Below, in pieces: positions 16,956 through 25,149 of a stretch of DNA of 64,000 nucleotides (position 1 is its first letter; every line of letters starts with the position of its first letter). Both the position numbers and the translations under genes were made by a program. The notes under the pieces were generated by a model. That model had not been told where the DNA came from. It saw only the letters and a list, made by a program, of their open reading frames with translations, and did no database searches. This DNA comes from JAGPCK01 sp041675505 (GTDB lineage: Bacteria > Bacteroidota > Bacteroidia > UKL13-3), in assembly GCA_041675505.1 (NCBI GenBank), contig JBAYTR010000012.1, positions 85,093 to 149,092 of the forward strand, read 5' to 3'.

Positions 16956-17437
16956 AATTAATGCACGTTAAACTCTTTTTATCCGTTATCACCTGCGCAC
17001 TGTTACTGAACAGTTGCGACAACACCCGCATACTGGATGAAAACCGCGAAATACCACAATACAACTGGCATTATAAAGACAAAGTAGGCTTTGATGTACT
17101 TATTGAAGACACCAACATTTTGTACAACATGTACATCAACACACGAGTAAAATCTGACTACAAATACAACAACATGTTTGTATTGCTCTACACCCAACTG
17201 CCCGATAAAAAAGAACTCAAACAACGCTTTGAAATTCCTATTGCTGATGACCTTGGAAAATGGTACGGCAACGGTCTGGGCGATGTGTACGATTACCAAT
17301 ACCCCATTTTAAAAAATGTGAACTTTGCCCAGCGTGGTATTTACCGCTTTAGTCTGGAGCAAAACATGCGCGATGATACCTTATACCATGTGGTAGCCGC
17401 TGGCTTACGCATTGAAAAAGCCGACCCTAAAAACTAA
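16952..17437 (+). CDS. gldH: Gliding motility lipoprotein GldH
   Basis: 161-aa lipoprotein, lipobox LLLNSC with Cys22, ATGA overlap with the ricT stop. The family pattern is visible: DENREIPQYNWHYKDKVGF, then a beta-rich body (YNNMFVLLYTQLPDKKEL) and DVYDYQYPILKNVNFAQRG near the end. GldH is required for gliding in Flavobacterium and is found widely in Bacteroidota, including non-gliders. Its partner proteins are not in this window. Strong taxonomic marker. Confidence 0.92.
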   Translation: MKLMHVKLFLSVITCALLLNSCDNTRILDENREIPQYNWHYKDKVGFDVLIEDTNILYNMYINTRVKSDYKYNNMFVLLYTQLPDKKELKQRFEIPIADDLGKWYGNGLGDVYDYQYPILKNVNFAQRGIYRFSLEQNMRDDTLYHVVAAGLRIEKADPKN

Positions 17438-17440
17438 AAC

Positions 17441-17665
17441 ATGACTACACGTATAACCGTAAAAAGTAACAGCGCTTTGCGCATTGAAGGTGATTTTGAA
17501 ATTACAGATGGCGATGGAAACGTTTATAACCTCAACGGACGCTCGGTGGTTTCACTTTGCCGCTGCGGACTTTCCAAAAACAAACCCTTTTGCGATGGAG
17601 CTCACAAAGGCGTATTTGAAGATGAAGCCAAAGCATTTGAATTGCCGCCCAAGCCTTCTGCATAA
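17441..17665 (+). CDS. CDGSH-type iron-sulfur domain protein
   Basis: 74 aa. The 2Fe-2S motif is clear: SLCRCGLSKNKPFCDGAHKG, with three Cys and one His as cluster ligands (C-x-C ... C-D-G-A-H). Soluble, single CDGSH domain; no membrane anchor, unlike mitoNEET. It starts 3 nt after gldH and is likely translated from the same mRNA. Role in iron/redox or electron transfer is family knowledge; no substrate is known. Confidence 0.93.
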   Translation: MTTRITVKSNSALRIEGDFEITDGDGNVYNLNGRSVVSLCRCGLSKNKPFCDGAHKGVFEDEAKAFELPPKPSA

Positions 17666-17683
17666 AGTTTTGATTTATCTATT

Positions 17684-17711
17684 ATGAAATGAATCCTGAC
17701 ATTCATTTCAT
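17684..17711. terminator. Perfect hairpin after the holB-ricT-gldH-CDGSH unit
   Basis: ATGAAATGAAT, six bases, ATTCATTTCAT: an 11-bp perfect stem 19 nt after the CDGSH stop. It lacks a T-run, so it may be a 3'-end stabiliser rather than an intrinsic terminator. Confidence 0.45.
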
Positions 17712-17765
17712 ACTGGGTAATACTTAACTCTACACTAAAGTCATGTATTCTGCCGTTGTAGGTCA

Positions 17766-18749
17766 ATGAAAAAGACGCTTCTTATACTTCTTCTACCGTA
17801 TTATGCATTTAGTCAGATATACACACGCAAAGTCTCAGGAGACTATTCTTTTCAAAGCTTCACGTCTAACTTCAGTTATTTAAGCAACTCAATTCCTGTT
17901 ATGACTGATTGGGGAAGCAGCCACAAGTTTTACACTATACCTTTACCTTTTATTCTACCGCAACGCAGCAACTCTACCGGAGCCTCCTCCATTCTTGTAT
18001 CTTCTGAAGGACGTATCGATTTTTACCCGGGAATATCATTCCCCAGAGTTGACAGAACATTATTGATTACTAAGTTTGACGGGGGCTCTGTTTTGTGCGA
18101 CAGAAACAGCATTGTCTCGAATCAAAAATCTACCATTAGTTACCTTATTGACTCTTCACAGTCTGCAAACAAAATTTTAAAACTTGAATTTAAAAATATG
18201 GGCATTTTGAATGGCGACAGTAACTCTGTTGTGAATGCTCAAATATGGTTATATGAAAACGGGAATATTGAAATACATTTTGGCAAGCAAAAACTGAAAA
18301 ATGAAACCGCTTTTAAAAATTTCGGGATTGTTTATGATGACGATATTTCCCAGTACAGTTCATCTCTTATGCTCAAAGGAAACCCGCTTATGCCATCAAC
18401 TGTTGATAGTAAGGCTGATTATGGTTTGTTTCCAAACCCATCCAATGAGAACATGGTTTACCGCTTTGTACGTAATCTAACTTTCACAAATACCTCAGAA
18501 ATAAATTACTCAGCGCTTGAAATAAGTCCAAATCCAGCCTCAAATTTTATTCAGTATCATTTACCTGCAAATGAAGTTGCAAATAGAGTAAGCATTTACA
18601 ACACAACCGGATTGACAATAAAAGACTTTAACATACTCCAAATGCACGACAAGACCTACATAAGTATAGATAAAATGAGCAGAGGCATTTATTACATCTT
18701 GATTTATACTGATGAAAGAAGATATAAGGCTCGCTTTATTAAAAACTAA
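17766..18749 (+). CDS. Secreted protein with T9SS type A sorting tail
   Basis: 327 aa. Signal peptide (MKKTLLILLLPYYAFS), then an unrecognised beta-rich domain (residues about 20-235, with SSEGRIDFYPGISFP and NAQIWLYENGNIEIHFGK). That pattern resembles secreted Bacteroidota proteins that display a beta-sandwich. The C-terminal sorting domain covers about residues 248-327 (LEISPNPASNFIQYHLP, VSIYNTTGLTIKDF, MSRGIYYILIYT). Exported by the type IX system and surface-attached or released. Function unknown. Monocistronic; convergent with the outer-membrane gene that follows. Confidence 0.8.
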   Translation: MKKTLLILLLPYYAFSQIYTRKVSGDYSFQSFTSNFSYLSNSIPVMTDWGSSHKFYTIPLPFILPQRSNSTGASSILVSSEGRIDFYPGISFPRVDRTLLITKFDGGSVLCDRNSIVSNQKSTISYLIDSSQSANKILKLEFKNMGILNGDSNSVVNAQIWLYENGNIEIHFGKQKLKNETAFKNFGIVYDDDISQYSSSLMLKGNPLMPSTVDSKADYGLFPNPSNENMVYRFVRNLTFTNTSEINYSALEISPNPASNFIQYHLPANEVANRVSIYNTTGLTIKDFNILQMHDKTYISIDKMSRGIYYILIYTDERRYKARFIKN

Positions 18750-18786
18750 AACTGATCAATACACCTTACACACCCGTCTGCTAGCT

Positions 18787-19875
18787 CTACGGGCTCACCA
18801 AATTAATGCTGATTTGAGTGTACCAAGTGTTTGAAAGTTCGTTTTCCATAACAAAGGGTTGCTTACCAAAAAATCCTCTGAAAAACTCTTTGCCGTTAGG
18901 CAAATGATCTACATCGTAGCTCCAGTTATAACGTAAGCCACTTTGCACCGAGAGCCAGATGAAACGATACAGGCTACGCTCATACATAAAGCGTATTCGC
19001 AACTCGCCTCTTCTCAGCTCCAGATTATCATAACCCATGTTTACCGCCCCTGAATTATTCAACCGGTAGCTTTGTCCTTCCAGCTCATGGCCCCATGACA
19101 AAATACTACGGGTATTGAAAATACGCTTTACCTGCAAGCGCGCAGGGAAAACTGTTTCCACTCCCCATTTGCGACTTGGTGCAGTGTAATTATAAAGCAC
19201 CACCGGTATGTAGTTCAAATCACCCACACGATAGGTGCGGGATAAACCAAAACCATACATCAGTCGGTCATGTTTTTTCCAACCATAAATCAGCGTGCCT
19301 GAATAGCGTAGATACTTCAACGTTTGTGTATGATTCCAGGTATAATCACCGTTGAGGTCGGCCTGTGCCTGCGCCAGAAAAAACTGTTTTTCATTAAGTG
19401 GTTTGAACAGCGTTGCCTGCAATCCCACGGTACGCAAACCATAGTTGTTTAACCAGGTTCCCATCGGATGTTTTCCAGAATTTTCAATATCATAGCGAGT
19501 CTCGGCATAATTAAAACCCAATTGAAAAATACCTGAGTTTCTGGAAATAACCGGCACATTGGCTCCCAGGCGCAGGCCTTGTGCGCTGCGTATGCGTAGC
19601 GATTGTGCCGGAAAACTCAGCACGCTGCCCGGTGCCTTGGCAAATGAAGCGGCATCCAGTGTAGCAGTTCCCTGATAATCATACCCAACAGTAATTAGTT
19701 TCTGCGGACTCATGTCCAGAATTTTTGAAGTGCAGTAACGCTTGGTACCGCTATCTGCGAATCCTGCATTTTCATACTGGCTGTAATCTTCTTCCTGTTG
19801 CGTGGTATCTGTTTGTGCAAAGATGTTCACCGTGCACAACACCAATAAAAAAGAGAGACTGAATTTAAAAATCAT
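18787..19875 (-). CDS. Predicted outer-membrane beta-barrel protein
   Basis: 362 aa with signal peptide (cleavage near NIFA-Q) and alternating hydrophobic/polar strands to the end (YSGTLIYGWKKHDRLMYGFG; LELRRGELRIRFMYERSLYR), ending in the aromatic-rich strand NTWYTQISINLVSP. This resembles the DUF6268 group of Bacteroidota outer-membrane proteins, but I make that match from memory and weakly. It overlaps the DUF2147 gene upstream by 4 nt, so the two are translationally coupled. No substrate is evident. Confidence 0.65.
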   Translation of the reverse strand: MIFKFSLSFLLVLCTVNIFAQTDTTQQEEDYSQYENAGFADSGTKRYCTSKILDMSPQKLITVGYDYQGTATLDAASFAKAPGSVLSFPAQSLRIRSAQGLRLGANVPVISRNSGIFQLGFNYAETRYDIENSGKHPMGTWLNNYGLRTVGLQATLFKPLNEKQFFLAQAQADLNGDYTWNHTQTLKYLRYSGTLIYGWKKHDRLMYGFGLSRTYRVGDLNYIPVVLYNYTAPSRKWGVETVFPARLQVKRIFNTRSILSWGHELEGQSYRLNNSGAVNMGYDNLELRRGELRIRFMYERSLYRFIWLSVQSGLRYNWSYDVDHLPNGKEFFRGFFGKQPFVMENELSNTWYTQISINLVSP

Positions 19876-20348
19876 TTCTTATTAATCTGCAACCGCTTCC
19901 ATACATCCGTACGCCCGAATGCCGAAAGCCCGATGTAACCTCTGATGTCAAGCGTATTGTCATCTTTCATTTTAATGATGCAGTTGTAAGTATTCCCGTT
20001 TTCGGGGTCGTAGATGGTACCGCCTTTCCACTCTCCGTTACCTGCATAGGTAAAATCTTTTAGCAACCGGTATCCTTTCAAAGGCACAGTGCGCAGTTTA
20101 TCATCAGGATTGTTTTTATCCAATTTCGGCAAACCTGTTTGCGGATCATTGGGCTCTTTGAGCCACACAATTTTGCCGTAATATTTATTGGCCACCTTTT
20201 CAACTTTAACCCGTGCACGGCCGTTACTGGGCTCCCAAACTCCCATTAACTTATCACCCTCATCGTTGCTGGCCAATAAAGGAAGGGCGATACCTGCCAT
20301 CATCAAAAAAACGCTGAGCACACTCAGCCACCTGAAATTTTTCTTCAT
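19872..20348 (-). CDS. DUF2147 family exported protein
   Basis: 158 aa with an N-terminal signal peptide (cleavage after LPLLAS). The DUF2147 pattern is present: LMGVWEPSNGRARVKVEKVA, YYGKIVWLKEPNDPQTG, GYRLLKDFTYAGNGEWKGGT and LDIRGYIGLSAFGRTDVWKR. The family is a small lipocalin-like beta-barrel of unknown role, common in Bacteroidota and Proteobacteria. It lies in a three-gene minus-strand unit between a lipoprotein (11-nt gap) and an outer-membrane protein (overlap), so an envelope role is likely. Confidence 0.88.
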   Translation of the reverse strand: MKKNFRWLSVLSVFLMMAGIALPLLASNDEGDKLMGVWEPSNGRARVKVEKVANKYYGKIVWLKEPNDPQTGLPKLDKNNPDDKLRTVPLKGYRLLKDFTYAGNGEWKGGTIYDPENGNTYNCIIKMKDDNTLDIRGYIGLSAFGRTDVWKRLQINKK

Positions 20349-20359
20349 ATTAATGTAAG

Positions 20360-20872
20360 TTATTTTAATGTTATTTCAAAAACCAGTTCTGCTTTCATAG
20401 ACAATGCTTGTTCACGGTCAGATGCCAACTCTGCATCTCCTACAACAAAAAAAGTATTTTGTTTGAGCAAACTCAAAACATCTGCTCCTTCGGCCACCTG
20501 AAGCGAATAAGACGTAGCTCCTTCCTGCAACGGATTAAGCACAGCTGCTTTCACCATATTGCCATTGTCGGCAGCCAGTTGTATCACAAGACTTTTCACT
20601 ACAGTGTGCAAGCTATCGGGCAAAGGAAAAACTGTTACTTTTTTTACCAATGCCTGCTCTACATCGTCAAGTGTTTTCCCTTTACTGCTCAACCAAGTTG
20701 TTAAGGCAGAAGGCACTTCCCCTTGCAGCGTATTGGCCCCCTCAAACAAGGGTCCCTCAGCCGTAATTAACACCTCACTTATGGTCAGTTCTTCCTTTAC
20801 TGAAGGACCTGAACAGGATTGTAAAGATGGAATAATAGCGAAAGCCAAAATACAAAAAAGCACATTTTTCAT
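20360..20872 (-). CDS. Hypothetical lipoprotein
   Basis: 170 aa, lipobox SLQSC (Cys20). The rest is an alpha/beta fold without motif that I can name: LTISEVLITAEGPLFEGANT, TWLSSKGKTLDDVEQALVKK, VVGDAELASDREQALSMKAE. First gene of a unit with the DUF2147 protein and the beta-barrel protein. Function unknown; the neighbours suggest a cell-envelope role. Confidence 0.7.
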   Translation of the reverse strand: MKNVLFCILAFAIIPSLQSCSGPSVKEELTISEVLITAEGPLFEGANTLQGEVPSALTTWLSSKGKTLDDVEQALVKKVTVFPLPDSLHTVVKSLVIQLAADNGNMVKAAVLNPLQEGATSYSLQVAEGADVLSLLKQNTFFVVGDAELASDREQALSMKAELVFEITLK

Positions 20873-20989
20873 AGTGCCAAAATAGAGAATAATACCATCA
20901 AATCAAGCATACTATCTATTTTTAGCCTTCCCGAATACGCCCGATAATACATAAAGCAATCTGTGGCTGTTAAAATCCATTCATCCGCT

Positions 20990-20997
20990 TATATTTG
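20990..20997 (+). promoter_or_regulatory. -7 box of the thrS operon
   Basis: TATATTTG, matching TAnnTTTG, 23 nt before the thrS ATG. The 148-nt gap before it shows no T-box or other recognisable riboswitch. Confidence 0.55.
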
Positions 20998-21020
20998 CTA
21001 CCTTATATATTTATACATTC

Positions 21021-22952
21021 ATGATAAACATTACCCTCCCGGACGGGTCCGTTCGCTCGTATGAACGGGGCACCACTGCTCTGGAAATTGCCAAAAGTAT
21101 CAGCGAAGGCCTTGCCCGCAACGTGCTCTCGGCAAAGTTTAACAACAACACCATCGAAGTGAGCGAGCCGCTTCAGGAAGATGGCTCCCTGCGTTTGTTC
21201 ACCTGGAACGACAAAGAAGGCAAACAAGCTTTCTGGCATTCTTCGGCACACGTATTGGCTCAGGCACTGGAGTTTTTTTACCCCAAAATAAAACTCACCA
21301 TTGGCCCTGCTATTGAAAACGGGTTTTACTACGATGTGGACCTTGACGGTGCAACCATTTCAGACAAAGACTTCAAAAAAATTGAAGACAAAATGCTGGA
21401 GTTTGCCCGTGAAAAAGCGGAGTTCCATAAAAAGCCGGTAACCAAAGCAGATGCGCTGGCTTATTACCAATCGAAAAACAACGAGTTCAAGGTTGAGTTA
21501 ATTGAAAACCTGAATGACGGAGATATCACCTTTTGCGACCACAGTAATTTTACTGATTTGTGTCGTGGCGGACACTTGCCCAATACCGGTTTCATCAAAG
21601 CTGTAAAACTGATGAGTGTGGCCGGTGCCTATTGGCGCGGAGATGAAAAGAACAAGCAACTTACCCGCGTTTATGGCATTACCTTCCCTAAACAAGCTGA
21701 GCTGGAAGAATATCTGGTAATGCTGGAAGAAGCCAAAAAACGCGACCACCGCAAGCTGGGCAAAGAGTTGGAGATGTTCACCTTTGATGATGATGTGGGC
21801 CCGGGTTTACCTTTGTGGTTACCCAACGGAGCTGCAGTAATTGAACTGTTGGAAGGATATGCCAAAAAAACCGAGGCAGATGCCGGATATGTACGCGTAA
21901 AATCTCCGCACATTGCCAAAGAGAGCATGTACATCAAAAGCGGTCACTTGCCTTATTATGCTGAAAGTATGTTCCCGCCCATGGAAATGGATGGTGATAA
22001 ATACTACCTCAAGGCCATGAACTGTCCTCACCACCACAAAATTTTTGCAGCTACTCCTAAATCTTACCGCGATTTACCTCTGCGTTTTGCAGAGTACGGC
22101 ACCTGTTACAGGTATGAGCAAAGCGGTGAATTGTTCGGCCTGATGCGCGTGCGCAGTTTAACCATGAACGATGCACACATCTACTGCACCGAATCGCAAT
22201 TTGAGGCTGAGTTCACCAAGGTAAACGACCTGTACCTGAAATATTTCAAAGTCTTTGGCATTGATAAATACGTGATGCGTTTCTCCAAGCACTCAGTAGA
22301 GAAGTTGGGACAGAAATACATCAACGCACCCGAACTTTGGATAAAAACCGAAGACATGGTGCGCAAGGTGTTGGTAAAGCTGGGTGTAAACTTTGTGGAA
22401 GTGGAAGACGAAGCCGCCTTCTACGGACCAAAGATTGATATTCAGATATATAGTGCCATCGGACGGGAGTTCACACTAGCGACCAATCAGGTTGATTTTG
22501 CTCAGGCTGAGCGGTTTGACCTGTGGTTTACCAACGAACACAACGAAAAAGAGCGCCCTTTAATCATCCACCGTGCCCCTTTGAGCACCCACGAGCGTTT
22601 TATCGGATTTTTGCTTGAACATTATGCCGGAAACCTGCCCGTGTGGCTCAGCCCGACTCAGGTAGCCGTGTTGCCCATAAGCGACAAATACAATGAGTAT
22701 GCACAAAAAGTTGTTGATTTCCTGAAAAAGTGTGATATTCGCGCCTCTTTTGACGACCGTAGCGAGAAGATTGGCAGAAAGATACGCGATGCTGAAACCA
22801 AGAAAGTCCCGTACATGGTTGTTATAGGAGAACAGGAAATGAATGAGGAAAACCTCGCTGTGCGTAAGCATGGAGAGGGTGACAAAGGCAAAATGAACTT
22901 AAATGAATTTGCTGAGTTAATTCACTCACAACATCCTGATAAATTGAACTAA
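21021..22952 (+). CDS. thrS: Threonyl-tRNA synthetase
   Basis: 643 aa, full length. Domain order: TGS domain (MINITLPDGSVRSYERGTTA, residues 1-62), editing/SAD domain with the AHVLAQAL and CDHSNFTDLCRGGHLPNTG motifs, then the class II core. The core includes zinc-site MNCPHHHKIFAATPKSYRDL, motif 2 FAEYGTCYRYEQSGELFGLM, motif 3 region LIIHRAPLSTHERFIGFL and the anticodon-binding domain from about residue 530 (VAVLPISDKYNEYAQKVV). First gene of the conserved thrS-infC-rpmI-rplT operon. Start at 21021 follows a -7 box by 23 nt. Confidence 0.98.
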   Translation: MINITLPDGSVRSYERGTTALEIAKSISEGLARNVLSAKFNNNTIEVSEPLQEDGSLRLFTWNDKEGKQAFWHSSAHVLAQALEFFYPKIKLTIGPAIENGFYYDVDLDGATISDKDFKKIEDKMLEFAREKAEFHKKPVTKADALAYYQSKNNEFKVELIENLNDGDITFCDHSNFTDLCRGGHLPNTGFIKAVKLMSVAGAYWRGDEKNKQLTRVYGITFPKQAELEEYLVMLEEAKKRDHRKLGKELEMFTFDDDVGPGLPLWLPNGAAVIELLEGYAKKTEADAGYVRVKSPHIAKESMYIKSGHLPYYAESMFPPMEMDGDKYYLKAMNCPHHHKIFAATPKSYRDLPLRFAEYGTCYRYEQSGELFGLMRVRSLTMNDAHIYCTESQFEAEFTKVNDLYLKYFKVFGIDKYVMRFSKHSVEKLGQKYINAPELWIKTEDMVRKVLVKLGVNFVEVEDEAAFYGPKIDIQIYSAIGREFTLATNQVDFAQAERFDLWFTNEHNEKERPLIIHRAPLSTHERFIGFLLEHYAGNLPVWLSPTQVAVLPISDKYNEYAQKVVDFLKKCDIRASFDDRSEKIGRKIRDAETKKVPYMVVIGEQEMNEENLAVRKHGEGDKGKMNLNEFAELIHSQHPDKLN

Positions 22953-22968
22953 ATAAAAACTAACAAAA

Positions 22969-22973
22969 AGGAG
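22969..22973 (+). promoter_or_regulatory. Shine-Dalgarno-like AGGAG before infC
   Basis: AAAAAGGAGAAAA stands 13 nt before the TTG at 22987. Such motifs are nearly absent in front of the other genes in this window, so it probably matters for the non-AUG start of infC. Confidence 0.4.
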
Positions 22974-22986
22974 AAAAAAGAAACAC

Positions 22987-23556
22987 TTGGTACAAAACTC
23001 AAGTCCGGGCAGACCTTATCTGGGAAGAAGGGGTCCGATGAAAAAAGAAAACGAGCACCGTATCAACAATGAGATTACCGCCCATGAAGTAAGGGTTGTA
23101 GGCGAAAACATTGAGACTGGTGTGTACCCGATTTCGAAGGCATTAAAATTTGCTGAAGAAATGGAGTTGGACTTGGTTGAAATTTCTCCTTCTGCTGTTC
23201 CACCGGTTTGTAAAGTAATTGACTACAAAAAATTCCTTTACGAACAGAAGAAGAAAAAGAAAGAGTTAAAAGCAAATACGGTAAAAGCCCTGGTTAAAGA
23301 AATTCGATTCGGGCCGAATACCGATGAGCATGATTTTGAATTTAAGCTAAAACATGCGTTGGGCTTTTTGGAAGAAGGACATAAGGTAAGAGCTTACGTA
23401 ATGTTCAGAGGAAGGGCCATCGTATACAAAGAAAGAGGAGAAGTACTATTATTAACCTTTGCACAGCGTTTGTCTGAGCTGGGAAAAGTGGAACAACTCC
23501 CAAAGCTGGAAGGCAAGAAAATGTTTTTGCTGGTAGCACCAAAAGGAAAAAAGTAA
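22987..23556 (+). CDS. infC: Translation initiation factor IF-3 (TTG start)
   Basis: 189 aa when started at TTG 22987; starting at ATG 23038 would give 172 aa and cut the Arg-rich head GRPYLGRRGP that precedes EHRINNEI in related Bacteroidota proteins. The N-domain (NEITAHEVRVVGENIETGVY, LDLVEISPSAVPPVCKVIDY), the Lys-rich linker (EQKKKKKELKANTVKALV) and the C-domain (KEIRFGPNTDEHDFEFKLKH) are complete. In Enterobacteria infC also starts with a non-AUG codon and IF-3 represses its own synthesis; a similar control here is inference. Second gene of the thrS operon. Confidence 0.93.
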   Translation: MVQNSSPGRPYLGRRGPMKKENEHRINNEITAHEVRVVGENIETGVYPISKALKFAEEMELDLVEISPSAVPPVCKVIDYKKFLYEQKKKKKELKANTVKALVKEIRFGPNTDEHDFEFKLKHALGFLEEGHKVRAYVMFRGRAIVYKERGEVLLLTFAQRLSELGKVEQLPKLEGKKMFLLVAPKGKK

Positions 23557-23588
23557 CAGATTAAGAACAATTATAAAAGGACACAAAG

Positions 23589-23789
23589 ATGCCTAAGGTA
23601 AAAACAAACAAAAGTGCCGCTAAGCGTTTCAAGGTAACCGCTTCAGGAAAGATTAAGAGAGCACACGCTTACAAAAATCACATTCTGACCAAAAAAGAAA
23701 CCAAGCAAAAGCACAACCTGAGCAAGACAGCCTACGTTTTGAAACCGGACGAAGGTAACATCAAGCTTTTATTAGGATTAGGAAAATAA
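23589..23789 (+). CDS. rpmI: 50S ribosomal protein L35
   Basis: 66 aa, MPKVKTNKSAAKRFKVTASG, Lys/Arg-rich to the end, typical L35 length and sequence. Third gene of the thrS-infC-rpmI-rplT operon, 32 nt after infC. L35 is a late-assembling small basic protein of the large subunit. Confidence 0.97.
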   Translation: MPKVKTNKSAAKRFKVTASGKIKRAHAYKNHILTKKETKQKHNLSKTAYVLKPDEGNIKLLLGLGK

Positions 23790-23872
23790 GTAGTTTCAAT
23801 GTTTAACCCGGAACCCAGCACAAAAGATCCTGTTAACTCAGGGCGCTATGTTCCAAAAAACAATTAAATAAA

Positions 23873-24217
23873 ATGCCACGTTCAGTCAATTCCGTTGCGT
23901 CCAGAAGAAGACGCAAAAAATTACTCGAGTTAGCCAAAGGCTTCTGGGGTAAAAGAAAAAATGTGCTCACCGTAGCGAAGCACACTATTGAAAAAGGTTT
24001 AGGGTACGCTTACCGCGACCGTAAAACCAAAAAACGCCATTTCCGTGCACTGTGGATACAACGTATCAACGCAGGAGCCCGTTTACATGGCATGAGTTAC
24101 TCTCAGTTTATTGGTAAAGTAAATGCCAAAAATCTGGGGTTAAACCGTAAAGTATTGGCCGATTTGGCCATGAATCACCCCGAGACCTTCAAATCGGTGG
24201 TAGATGCAGTAAAATAG
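23873..24217 (+). CDS. rplT: 50S ribosomal protein L20
   Basis: 114 aa, MPRSVNSVASRRRRKKLLEL, then helices AYRDRKTKKRHFRALWIQRI and the C-terminal domain with NAGARLHGMSYSQFIGKVNA. L20 binds 23S rRNA early in assembly and in several bacteria represses its own operon. Last gene of the operon; a strong intrinsic terminator follows 25 nt later. Confidence 0.97.
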   Translation: MPRSVNSVASRRRRKKLLELAKGFWGKRKNVLTVAKHTIEKGLGYAYRDRKTKKRHFRALWIQRINAGARLHGMSYSQFIGKVNAKNLGLNRKVLADLAMNHPETFKSVVDAVK

Positions 24218-24241
24218 ACATATTTAACTGTTTTTGAGTTG

Positions 24242-24271
24242 AAAAAGGAGCCCCAAAAGGCTCCTTTTTTT
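24242..24271 (+). terminator. Intrinsic terminator of the thrS-infC-rpmI-rplT operon
   Basis: AAAAAGGAGCC, six-base loop, GGCTCCTTTTT with a continuing T-run: classical G+C stem plus T tract. Confidence 0.9.
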
Positions 24272-24331
24272 ATGGGCAATTTGGTAGTTTGCTAAAATGT
24301 ACCTAATTTAGAGAAACCAAATTACTCCATT

Positions 24332-25147
24332 ATGGAACAATTCTTTGAAAATATTGCAGTTGCTTTTGAAGGTTCAGAGGCATCTGTTGTTGCTTACAAT
24401 TTAGCTGAAACCATGCACAAACGTTTCCAAAGCCGTTTGAATTTAATTCATATTGAAGAAAACGGCAAAGGAGTGGTAGCTAAAGTAGACGAGTTCATAG
24501 AGAAGAAAAAGAACGAGGGAATACCCATTAACCTCATTCACAAAAAAGGCAGCATTTACAAATCAATAGTAAAAGCTACGGAAGAGTTAGATGCCGACTT
24601 AATCATTATGGGCACACACGGCATATTCGGGGTACAGGAATTTTGGATGGGCAGTAACGCCTATCGCGTAGTGAGTTCAGCACCTTGCCCTGTTATTACC
24701 ATGCAGGAAAGCTTTAAACGAAACGACATCAAAAAAATCGTTTTGCCTATAGACACCTCTGATGAAACCCGCCAAAAAATTCCTTATGCTTCAAAAATGG
24801 CGGAAAGTTTAAATGCTACCATTTACCTGTTGGGTGTATCAACTGACAGCGACTCCGAAACACAAAAGTACATTCGTATATACTGCAATCAGGCAGAAGA
24901 GTTCTTTGACCGGCACAAAGTAAAATATGAACGGGAAGAAATGCTTGGAGGCAATATTACCAACAATACGATTGAATACGCCAAGAAAATAGATGCCGAT
25001 TTAATTATGATTATGACAGAACAGGAACCAAACAGTTCTGCATTTTTCATGGGTAAATTTGCACAGCAGATGGTGAACCACTCACCTATTCCTGTTATGA
25101 GCATTCGCCCACGCGAAATTGGCATTGCCGGTGGATCAGGCTACTAA
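24332..25147 (+). CDS. Universal stress protein with two UspA domains
   Basis: 271 aa. Residues 1-135 and 140-271 are two UspA-type alpha/beta domains; each carries a diagnostic Asp/Met-rich strand, LDADLIIMGTHGIFGVQEFW and IDADLIMIMTEQEPNSSAFF. The first has the GTHG signature of nucleotide-binding Usps; the second replaces it with TEQEP and may not bind ATP. Soluble, cytoplasmic; general stress role by family. Monocistronic between the rplT terminator and the convergent protease gene, 2 nt apart from its stop. Confidence 0.88.
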   Translation: MEQFFENIAVAFEGSEASVVAYNLAETMHKRFQSRLNLIHIEENGKGVVAKVDEFIEKKKNEGIPINLIHKKGSIYKSIVKATEELDADLIIMGTHGIFGVQEFWMGSNAYRVVSSAPCPVITMQESFKRNDIKKIVLPIDTSDETRQKIPYASKMAESLNATIYLLGVSTDSDSETQKYIRIYCNQAEEFFDRHKVKYEREEMLGGNITNNTIEYAKKIDADLIMIMTEQEPNSSAFFMGKFAQQMVNHSPIPVMSIRPREIGIAGGSGY

Positions 25148-25149
25148 CT

